A DNA stretch of 58,511 nucleotides from an uncultured Thermomicrobiales bacterium (GTDB lineage Bacteria > Chloroflexota > Chloroflexia > Thermomicrobiales > CADCWN01): NCBI GenBank assembly GCA_902806415.1, contig CADCWN010000219.1, forward strand, positions 1 to 58,511. The letters are read 5' to 3'. Below the pieces are notes generated by a model. That model had not been told where the DNA came from. It was given only the letters and a program-made list of their open reading frames with translations, and searched no databases. Made by a program: the position numbers and the translations under genes. Shown piece after piece: positions 36,244 to 43,332 of this stretch (positions within the stretch are counted from its first letter, which is position 1; every line of letters begins with the position of its first letter).

Positions 36244-37302
36244 ATGACGGCGACGAACCAATTCCCGATTTTCGACGGGCATAACGATACGCTGCTGGAC
36301 CTCTATCGCCCGGAGCGCGGTGGGGGGCGCTCGTTCTTCGAGCGGGGCGAGCAGGGCCACCTCGATCTGCCGCGCGCGAAAGCAGGCGGGTTCGCGGGCG
36401 GCTTCTTCGCGGTCTTCGTACCGGCGCATCCCTCGACGCCGCGCCCGGATGTGCAGGATCCGGCGGCGTATCGCGATTTGCCGCCCTCGCTCGAACTGGG
36501 CTATGCGCAGGAGACGGCGCTGGGGATGGCCGCGCTGCTCTTCCGCCTGGAACGAGAGTCGGCGGGTCAGTTCAAGGTGGTGCGCACGGTCGATGAGCTG
36601 GTCGCCTGCCTGGCTGGGGGGACGATCGCCGCGATCTTGCACTTCGAGGGGGCCGAGGCGATCGATCCCGGCCTCGACGCGCTGGAAGTTTTCTACCAGG
36701 CGGGCTTGCGCTCGATCGGGCCGGTCTGGAGCCGGGCCAACGCCTTCGCAACCGGGGTGCCGTTCCGCTTCCCGAGCACGCCCGATATCGGGCCGGGCTT
36801 GACCGCCGCCGGGCGGGACCTGGTGCGCGCCTGTAATCGCCTCAGGATCATGCTCGATCTCTCGCACCTGAACGAGGCGGGCTTCTGGGATGTGGCGAAA
36901 CTCTCCGACGCGCCACTGGTGGCGACGCACTCGAACGTCCACGCGCTGACGCCGACGCCGCGCAACCTGACCGATAAGCAACTCGACGCGATCAAAGAGT
37001 CGGACGGGATGGTCGGCCTGAACTACGCGGTGGCGTTCCTGCGCGAGGACGGCAAGAACGACGCCGACACCCCGCTCGCCCGGATGGTGCAGCACATCGA
37101 TTACCTGGTCGAGCGGATCGGGATCGACCGCGTTGGCCTCGGCTCCGACTTCGACGGCGCGACCATCCCGCAAGAGATCGGCGACGTGGCCGGCCTGCCG
37201 CGTCTGGTCGAGGCATTGCGCGCCGCCGACTACGACGACGCCTCCCTGCGGAAGCTGACCCACGAGAACTGGCTGCGCGTCCTGCGGAAAACCTGGAAAT
37301 AA
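36244..37302 (+). CDS. Membrane dipeptidase-like M19 metallopeptidase
   Basis: 352 residues from the ATG at 36244 with GGGGAG upstream. Zinc ligands are seen in FDGHNDTLLDL (HxD), ILHFEGAEAI, LDLSHLNEAGFWDV and ATHSNVHALTPTPRNL. The loop VGLGSDFDGATIP is also conserved in M19 (renal dipeptidase). Bacterial members hydrolyse dipeptides, often with D-residues, and some related compounds. There is no signal peptide, so it is probably cytoplasmic. An inverted heptamer repeat separates it from the EVE gene. Confidence 0.93.
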   Translation: MTATNQFPIFDGHNDTLLDLYRPERGGGRSFFERGEQGHLDLPRAKAGGFAGGFFAVFVPAHPSTPRPDVQDPAAYRDLPPSLELGYAQETALGMAALLFRLERESAGQFKVVRTVDELVACLAGGTIAAILHFEGAEAIDPGLDALEVFYQAGLRSIGPVWSRANAFATGVPFRFPSTPDIGPGLTAAGRDLVRACNRLRIMLDLSHLNEAGFWDVAKLSDAPLVATHSNVHALTPTPRNLTDKQLDAIKESDGMVGLNYAVAFLREDGKNDADTPLARMVQHIDYLVERIGIDRVGLGSDFDGATIPQEIGDVAGLPRLVEALRAADYDDASLRKLTHENWLRVLRKTWK

Positions 37303-37400
37303 TGACGAGTGACGAGTGACGACTGGGCTACGGGAGGGGCTATAACGTATACGGTTCTCGCCGTCCCTTATTCGTCATTCGTCACTCGTCACTCGTCATT
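37301..37400. repeat. Heptamer inverted repeat between M19 and EVE genes
   Basis: The left arm 37301-37323 consists of gacgagt-type heptamers. The right arm 37378-37400 matches in reverse complement at 22 of 23 positions. The right arm ends at the ribosome-binding site of the EVE gene. Confidence 0.85.
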
Positions 37401-37409
37401 GGAGGGATG

Positions 37410-37820
37410 ATGACCTATTTCCTGGCGAAGACTGAGCCGCAGGTCTACTCGATCGCCGAGTTGGAGCGCGACGGGCAGACGGTCTGGGATGGGGTGAAGA
37501 ACGCCCAGGCGGTCGCGGTCATCAGGACGATGCAGCCCGGCGACATCGTGCTGATCTACCACAGCGGCGGCGCGTCGGCGATCGTCGGGGTCGCCGAGGT
37601 CGTGTCGGAGCCTCGACCAGACCCGCAGGAGGCGAAGAGCTGGGTCGTGGACGTGCGCTACCGGGGGCGTGTGGAACCGGCAGTGACCCTGCGCCAGGTG
37701 AAAGAGAGCGGCAAGTTCGCCGAGTTCAACCTTGTGCGCCATAGTCGCCTCTCGACGATGGCCGCGCCGCAAGCGTTCATCGATTGGCTGCGGTCGGAGC
37801 ATGGGGCGACGATCCCGTAG
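37410..37820 (+). CDS. EVE-domain protein
   Basis: 136 residues from the ATG at 37410; an ATG one codon earlier is too close to GGAGGG. YFLAKTEPQVYSIAELERD, VWDGVKNAQAVAVIRTMQPG and VLIYHSGGASAIVGVAEVV are the EVE fold, related to PUA and YTH domains. EVE domains bind modified bases in nucleic acids, in bacteria often modified cytosine, and several act with restriction systems. Here the domain stands alone with no restriction gene nearby. A role in RNA metabolism is the alternative. Confidence 0.9.
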   Translation: MTYFLAKTEPQVYSIAELERDGQTVWDGVKNAQAVAVIRTMQPGDIVLIYHSGGASAIVGVAEVVSEPRPDPQEAKSWVVDVRYRGRVEPAVTLRQVKESGKFAEFNLVRHSRLSTMAAPQAFIDWLRSEHGATIP

Positions 37821-37966
37821 GGTTGCGCGGCCTCCGTGGGAGAGATGACGATTTATTCCCCTGCCGGAATCCGCTCGTGGTCGAAGCACTCACCGCGCCA
37901 AGGGAACCAGGATAAGCTGCTCGGTAGGTGCCGTCCCCGTCCTGCTGGACGAGGTGATGTCATGAT

Positions 37967-39040
37967 TCATCCCCCGACCGTCTCCCGCGTGGGGGACAGT
38001 TCGGCGCGCAAGGCATCAATCTCCCCTTGGAAGCGACCCGCCAGCGCCGTGCGCTCGTCGTCGGGCAGGAAGGCGGCATTGACGGCGCGGAGGCTGAAGG
38101 CGGCGAGGTCGTCGAGGGTGAAGTCGAACTGCTCGGCGAGGACGCAGTATTCGTCGGTCAGGGTGGTGTTGAACATCGGCGGATCGTCGCTGTTGACGGT
38201 GACGGGGACCCCGGCCTCGTGGAGGGCGCGGAACGGGTGCGCCGCGTAGTCGGGGTAGACGCCGAGGCAGATGTTGCTCGTCGGCGAGACTTCCAGCACG
38301 ATCTGGCGCGCGGCGAGTTCGGCGACGAGGCGCGGGTCCTCGATACTGCGGACACCGTGGCCGATCCGCTCGCTGCCGACCGCCAGCGCCGCCCAGACAC
38401 TCTCAGGGCCGACCGTCTCGCCGGCGTGCAGAGTCAGCCGCGCGCCGCCGCGCCGAGCGAGGTCGAAGGCGTCGGCGTAGAGATCGGGCGGGTGTCCCAC
38501 TTCTACACCACCGAGGCCGAAACCGACGAGACCATCGCCGAGATTATCGACACACCAGCGGGCGAGGGCGAGGACCGCCTCGGGGGAGCGACCGCGCACC
38601 GGGTCGCAGATGAATTGCATCTGGACGCCGTGCCGCTGGCGGGCGTCGCGCGCCCCGTCACGGAGACCCGCCAGGATGACATCGGCCTGGGCCGTCGCGC
38701 CAGCGAGCCCGGGGACGGCGGGGCCGAAGATCACTTCCAGGTAGTGCAAGCCCTGACGCGCGGCATCCTCGGCCATCTCGCAGGTGATCCGCGCGTAATC
38801 GTCAACGGACCGCAGCGCCTGCTTGATGGCGATGTAGACCTCGATGAAGTGGGGGAAGTCGCGGAAGCGGAACCAGTCGCGGACCCCGGCGAGATCGGCG
38901 AACGGATAGTCGATCCCATAATGCCGCCCGAGTTCGAGCAGCGTCTCCGGGCGGACACTGCCCTCGATGTGGACGTGCAACTCGGCCTTGGGCATCCGGG
39001 TGATGAACAGGCGCTCGGCCGGGGTGAGGACGCGGGGCAT
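37967..39040 (-). CDS. add: Adenosine deaminase family protein
   Basis: 357 residues from the ATG at 39040 with GGAGGG upstream; the longer frame to 39211 is rejected because PKAELHVHIEGSVRPETLLE is the family N-terminus. Zinc and catalytic motifs are ELHVHIEGS (HxH), RLTLHAGETVGP, RIGHGVRSIEDP and VTVNSDDPPMFN. These support deamination of adenosine or a related purine. Bacterial paralogues include adenine deaminases and N6-methyl-AMP deaminases, so the exact substrate is not settled. Confidence 0.93.
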   Translation of the reverse strand: MPRVLTPAERLFITRMPKAELHVHIEGSVRPETLLELGRHYGIDYPFADLAGVRDWFRFRDFPHFIEVYIAIKQALRSVDDYARITCEMAEDAARQGLHYLEVIFGPAVPGLAGATAQADVILAGLRDGARDARQRHGVQMQFICDPVRGRSPEAVLALARWCVDNLGDGLVGFGLGGVEVGHPPDLYADAFDLARRGGARLTLHAGETVGPESVWAALAVGSERIGHGVRSIEDPRLVAELAARQIVLEVSPTSNICLGVYPDYAAHPFRALHEAGVPVTVNSDDPPMFNTTLTDEYCVLAEQFDFTLDDLAAFSLRAVNAAFLPDDERTALAGRFQGEIDALRAELSPTRETVGG

Positions 39041-39095
39041 CGGACCCTCCTTCTCCGCTCGGTCGGCATCAGCGGCAGCGCGCGAACGGCGTCGT

Positions 39096-39938
39096 CTACG
39101 GGGTATCGTCGCGGGGCGAAACGCCGGGCTGTCGCAGGACCGCGCTTGCCTCACTGTAGGGGCAATGTGGCACGAAGCCGAGGCGGCGATAAATCTTCTG
39201 GGCCGCCGCATTATCCGCCGCGACGTTGAGGATCACCTCGCGGCAGGGACCGGCGAGGAGTTCGCCGACGATGGCGGCGGTGACCGCCCCGCCGAGTCCG
39301 CGCCCGCGCGCCGCCGGGGCGACGAAGACGTTGCCGACAGCGGCAAGCCCGTACTCCGCCGCGACGACGTGGGTGCCGCCCGCCGCGACGATCGCCCCGC
39401 CCTCGCGCACGCCGTAGAAGACGCCGTGCGCGAGTTGATCGGCGGTGAAGACGCCATCGGGATAGGTATCATAGAGGGCGCTCAGCGGCGCGAAATCGGC
39501 CTCATTCAGACGGATCGCCGGGGAGGGCTCGCCGGTTGGCGGGGCGAAGCTCACCCGATCGACGGCCATCCGCAGCATCGCCCCATGCCCCTGCGGGAAA
39601 TGGTAATGCTCGGTCAGGGCGGGGATGTGTCGCTCCTGCGCGAGAACGTAGGTCGCGGCGGGGAGGAGGCTGCCCGCCGCAGCGTCGGCCAGGATGGCGG
39701 CGACGCCCGCCGGATTGCCGTGCGGGATGAGCGAGTTGAAGGCCGGGTGCCCGTAGAAGAGACAGGCCGCCCCCGCCTCACCCCTGCGACCCGCGATGGC
39801 GACGCGCGTCCAGGCGCGCGTCGCGGGCGCGAGGTCGGCAATACTATAACCGTTCCAACGGCGGTCGGCGGCGAGGGCGGCGTAGGCACGCTCCTCGGGC
39901 GCATCGCGCTCGATCCGCCAGGTGTCGTCCAGGGGCAT
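39096..39938 (-). CDS. GNAT-family N-acetyltransferase
   Basis: 280 residues from the ATG at 39938 with GGAGGG upstream. The C-terminal half holds the acetyl-CoA motif VGNVFVAPAARGRGLGGAVT (V-x-P-x-x-R-G-x-G). It is followed by NVAADNAAAQKIYRRLGF, typical of the FR47-like group. The N-terminal half (residues 1-140) is probably a degenerate GNAT fold. The substrate is unknown. It lies 55 bp upstream of the adenosine deaminase gene in the same orientation and may share its transcript. Confidence 0.87.
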   Translation of the reverse strand: MPLDDTWRIERDAPEERAYAALAADRRWNGYSIADLAPATRAWTRVAIAGRRGEAGAACLFYGHPAFNSLIPHGNPAGVAAILADAAAGSLLPAATYVLAQERHIPALTEHYHFPQGHGAMLRMAVDRVSFAPPTGEPSPAIRLNEADFAPLSALYDTYPDGVFTADQLAHGVFYGVREGGAIVAAGGTHVVAAEYGLAAVGNVFVAPAARGRGLGGAVTAAIVGELLAGPCREVILNVAADNAAAQKIYRRLGFVPHCPYSEASAVLRQPGVSPRDDTP

Positions 39939-40121
39939 GGCGGTTGTTCCCTCCTTGGCCTCTGATATTGCAACCCGCAATATTCGGTCCGCCTGACTCA
40001 TGCCGCCTCGTTATCGGGTAGTCTGTGTGGGTGGCGCTGGTCGCGCGCCTCGCGGGCGACCCGATCAAGTGCGGCCTTGCCGTCGGCAGGGGCTGGCGGC
40101 GGGGCCGGTGTTCACTCCATC

Positions 40122-40742
40122 TTACGCGCGCTCCGCCTCCCCGGCCAAGAGTAGATCACTGTAGGACCCCGCGATGGCCGGGAGCGTGGCGAGGTCGAGG
40201 GCGGCGATCACGGCGCGGTGTTCTGTCTCGGCAGCACCCTGGCGCGTGACGAGCGGGTCGGCGCTCTGGTCCGGGATGGGGAAACGGTCAATCAGGGTTT
40301 CGAGTTCAACGAACGCGCCGAGTCCAGCCACGCGATCGAAGTGAATCCGGGTGTGCCCCCACATATACAGCAGTCGTTCCTTCTCGACCACGACTCGGAT
40401 CCCCAGCGCGCGGTCGAGCGCCGTCAGTAGGGTGGTCGGGTCGAGGGCGGGGCTGAGGAGATAGTCGCTGACGCGGGAGCCTACGTCGTCGGGCCGGGAG
40501 TAGGCGATTAACGTTGCGCCGCTGGGTTCCGCCTCGGCGTCGGCTGTCATCGGCCCCGCCGCGCCCGCCGGGGCTGGTTGGTGCCACTCGCGGAGCTTCA
40601 ACCGCCCGCGGGGCGCGGCGAAGTAGGTGTCGCGTTGCACCAAGGTGCGCGCATAGGTCGCGCCGCCCGCGCGCGCCTGGGCGATCATCGCGTCCAGGCT
40701 CGCGTCGTCGGGGCAACGGACCTTCAACTCAATATTCCGCAC
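40122..40742 (-). CDS. CYTH-domain (adenylate cyclase class IV / ThTPase-like) protein
   Basis: 206 residues from a GTG at 40742 (another GTG two codons earlier is possible). It starts RNIELKVRCPDDASLDAMIA, the CYTH signature with an E-x-K core. It continues RDTYFAAPRGRLKLREW, VEKERLLYMWGHTRIHFDRV and GLGAFVELETLI, matching the tunnel-forming beta strands. CYTH enzymes act on triphosphates (ATP, thiamine triphosphate or inorganic triphosphate). A short insertion near residue 60 is Pro/Ala-rich. Which reaction this one performs cannot be read from the sequence. Confidence 0.88.
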   Translation of the reverse strand: MRNIELKVRCPDDASLDAMIAQARAGGATYARTLVQRDTYFAAPRGRLKLREWHQPAPAGAAGPMTADAEAEPSGATLIAYSRPDDVGSRVSDYLLSPALDPTTLLTALDRALGIRVVVEKERLLYMWGHTRIHFDRVAGLGAFVELETLIDRFPIPDQSADPLVTRQGAAETEHRAVIAALDLATLPAIAGSYSDLLLAGEAERA

Positions 40743-41156
40743 GGTCACCTCGCGATATGACCGGGTGTCCGGTAGAGCAGGGACCAAGCCGCCGCAGAGT
40801 ATACCGCGCGCATTGCTTCCCATCGGCAAAAAGGATCGCTCATCCACGCGAGGGATTTTAAGGGGCGGATGGCGAGCGCGCACAATCGGCGAGAGGGCGG
40901 CGAGTAGGCAGCGTTCCCCATCGCTGTGCGCCAGACCCGGTGTTGCTGTGTATGGTATCGTCTGTTGGCAATTGCTCGTCGCGTTCGTTCTCGCCAATTT
41001 GATATCGTCGGCACGCAACTTTATGGCGCGTGGTGCGTTTTCATGGTGATGGTTGCTCCCAGCCGTGGGCGGTGGCCTCTTCCCAGTGTGGGGAGAGGTT
41101 ACGGTGATAGTACGGCGACGATCCGGTTCCGCTATCTGCATAGGTGAGGCGAATCA
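40743..41156. other. Intergenic region, about 410 bp
   Basis: Divergent spacer between the CYTH gene and the secreted glycosidase-like gene. It is less GC-rich than the genes around it and should hold both promoters. No terminator, repeat or coding frame with family resemblance was found. Confidence 0.5.
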
Positions 41157-43133
41157 ATGGTGATCGGGTCCCGGCAGTTTCCGCTACGGCGTGTCCTCCC
41201 CCTTCTCTGCCTGCTCCTCCTCATCCCGCTCATCCCGCGCTCGACCCCGACGCGAGCGGCGGTGGCGGAGGCCCCGGCCCTGCCGACGGCGACGCGTAGC
41301 GCGGATGCCGATTTCTACGGGATCGTCGGGCGCGACCCGTGGTTCGAGTGGGGGACCGACCCGGAGCGCTACCCGAACGACGTGAATCGCGCGGCCCTCG
41401 AAGGGATGGCGCGCGATCTGGCCTACGCGGGCGCGGGCTGGGTCCGCATCGAACTCCGCGCCGATCACGACGCGAACGCGCTGGGTGGTCCAGGTTACAT
41501 CGACTATCGCAAGTGGGACTGGTTCATCAAGGAGTGCGCGCCGAAATACGGCCTGAAGGTGCTATTCCTGCTCGGGTCGGCGGTGATCAAGCATAGCGCG
41601 GTCGATCCGACGGTCTCGTTCTCGCGGATCAATGATCCCGCCGATCGCCCCGATGGCACCAACAATTACAGCCGACTCTTCGCGGCGCGGGCGAAGGAGA
41701 TCGCCGACCATTTCGGCGACAGCGTGGCGGCGTATGAGATCCTCAATGAGGCGAATATCAGCGAGATTCTCTTCGTCGAGAGCGGGGGGACGCAGATCGA
41801 GTTCAACCCGGAGATTTACGGCGCGCTGCTGACCGACGTGTACGCCGCGATCAAGCCCGCGCATCCGAAGGTGCAGTTGATCGTCGGGGGCCTGCTGTAC
41901 GGCTTCCGACCGACCGGCTCGGCCGACTATGACTATCTCTATGTCCTCTACCAGAGTAAACGCGCGCAAGAATATCGCCTGGTGAACGGGCGCTATCCTT
42001 GGGATGGCGTGGCAAGCCACGCGTACTACGTCGGGGATGTGCGCAAGATCGTCGATCACTACTGGCAGTTGCGCGGCGTCATGGTCGCGGCGGGGGATGA
42101 CAACAATAAGCTCTGGCTGACCGAGATCGGCCTTGTTGGTGGGCCATCGAAAGTACGCCCGGAGTTCCTGGCGGCGATGCCGACGACCGAAGAGGAGAAG
42201 CAAGCGGCGTTTATCCGCGAACTCTTCCCGCTGCTGCTGAACGAGGTTCGTGGCTTCGTCGCCAACGTCTTCTGGTTCAAGTACGAGGATTTCCTGTTGC
42301 CGAATGGCTGGGCCAATTATGGCCTCGTGCGGCTGCCGATTGACACGCGCGGAACTTATGGGCAACCGCCGGTGCCGCGCAAGCCGGCGTTCGCGGCATT
42401 CCAGAGCTTCGCCAATCCTGGCGCGCTCCCAACCGCGCCGGAATCGGCGGAGCGGCAACCCGTGGGAGCCTACTACTTCCCCCAGACGCGCCACGCAATC
42501 AGCGGCGCTTTCCGCCAGTATTGGGAGCAGAACGGCGGCCTGGATCGATTTGGCTACCCGATTACCAGCGTCTTCGAGTCGGGCGGCTTGCGGGTACAGT
42601 ACTTCGAGCGTGCGCGCTTCGAGTACCACCCGGAGAACGCGGACCCCGACTATCAGGTCCAGTTGGGCCTGCTCACCGCCTTCCTGACCCAGACCCGCAC
42701 CTTCCCGAAGGCGACGCCGATCACCCCGACCCCCAGGCCGCGCCCGGCGGGGACGCCGACGGCGCGCGCAACGCCGACCTGCCCGCCGGGGAGCAGTTGC
42801 CCGCCGGTGTCGGAAACCCCGACGACACCATCCCCGACAGCGCCGTCCACGCTGACGCCGACGCCGACGATGATCTACTTCGCGGAGACGGGGCATAACC
42901 TGGGCGGATCATTCTACACCTACTGGCGGGCGCGCGGCGGCCTCGCCTCGTTCGGCTACCCGATCTCGGAGGAGCTACGCGAGGTCAATCAGGCCGATGG
43001 CAAGACCTACACCGTGCAGTATTTCGAGCGGGCACGGCTGGAGTATCACCCGGAGAATGCCGGGACGCCCTACGCCGTCCTCCTGGGGCTGATGGGTCTG
43101 GAAACGATTAACACCGGCGGGTGGTATCGATAG
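41157..43133 (+). CDS. Secreted glycosidase-like protein with two C-terminal FGYPI repeats
   Basis: 658 residues. A signal sequence (RRVLPLLCLLLLIPLIP) precedes a TIM-barrel glycosidase-like domain (about residues 50-420), with VAAYEILNEANISEI as likely acid/base and KLWLTEIGLVGG as likely nucleophile. Two repeats of about 65 residues follow: GGLDRFGYPITSVFESGG with YFERARFEYHPENA, and GGLASFGYPISEELREV with YFERARLEYHPENA. They are separated by a Thr/Pro-rich linker (residues about 520-565). These repeats are common in extracellular Chloroflexota proteins and suggest cell-surface or polysaccharide binding. The substrate is unknown. Confidence 0.83.
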   Translation: MVIGSRQFPLRRVLPLLCLLLLIPLIPRSTPTRAAVAEAPALPTATRSADADFYGIVGRDPWFEWGTDPERYPNDVNRAALEGMARDLAYAGAGWVRIELRADHDANALGGPGYIDYRKWDWFIKECAPKYGLKVLFLLGSAVIKHSAVDPTVSFSRINDPADRPDGTNNYSRLFAARAKEIADHFGDSVAAYEILNEANISEILFVESGGTQIEFNPEIYGALLTDVYAAIKPAHPKVQLIVGGLLYGFRPTGSADYDYLYVLYQSKRAQEYRLVNGRYPWDGVASHAYYVGDVRKIVDHYWQLRGVMVAAGDDNNKLWLTEIGLVGGPSKVRPEFLAAMPTTEEEKQAAFIRELFPLLLNEVRGFVANVFWFKYEDFLLPNGWANYGLVRLPIDTRGTYGQPPVPRKPAFAAFQSFANPGALPTAPESAERQPVGAYYFPQTRHAISGAFRQYWEQNGGLDRFGYPITSVFESGGLRVQYFERARFEYHPENADPDYQVQLGLLTAFLTQTRTFPKATPITPTPRPRPAGTPTARATPTCPPGSSCPPVSETPTTPSPTAPSTLTPTPTMIYFAETGHNLGGSFYTYWRARGGLASFGYPISEELREVNQADGKTYTVQYFERARLEYHPENAGTPYAVLLGLMGLETINTGGWYR

Positions 43134-43144
43134 CGAGTGCCCAT

Positions 43145-43173
43145 ACCGAGTGCCGAGTGCCGAGTGCCAAGTA
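43145..43173. repeat. Single heptamer-repeat arm (tgccgag type)
   Basis: Three to four tandem tgccgag/tgccaag heptamers directly ahead of the terminator at 43171-43211. No inverted partner was found. Confidence 0.6.
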
Positions 43174-43211
43174 ACGGGACGGGCGCGCTAGATGTGCGCC
43201 CGTCCCGTTAC
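43171..43211 (+). terminator. 16-bp perfect hairpin after the secreted glycosidase-like gene
   Basis: Arms 43171-43186 and 43196-43211 are exact reverse complements around 9 bases. It lies 38 bases after the stop. The next gene is in the same direction. Confidence 0.7.
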
Positions 43212-43229
43212 CATTAACCTATACACGGC

Positions 43230-43259
43230 TTGACCACAGCCGCAATCCTTGATTTTAAT
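43230..43259 (+). promoter_or_regulatory. Possible thyX promoter
   Basis: TTGACC (43230-43235), an 18-base spacer and TTTAAT (43254-43259) lie in an AT-richer gap 73 bases ahead of the thyX ATG. The match is moderate. Confidence 0.4.
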
Positions 43260-43332
43260 CACGAGCGTACGTACACTACTGCGAATGGTGGGACGCGCTG
43301 CGTGCCGCGTGTCGAGCGGATGGGAGTGGGTG

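Noticed and set aside
37967-39229. Long plus-strand frames antisense to adenosine deaminase, ClpB, glgP, RNase J and others
   Set aside because: They are mirror images of GC-rich coding sequence, rich in Arg/Gly/Glu without domains, while the opposite strand has well-known enzymes.
43145-43173. Possible CRISPR array from the short tandem repeats
   Set aside because: Units are 7 bp with no spacers, and no cas genes are present; none of the heptamer loci resemble CRISPR.
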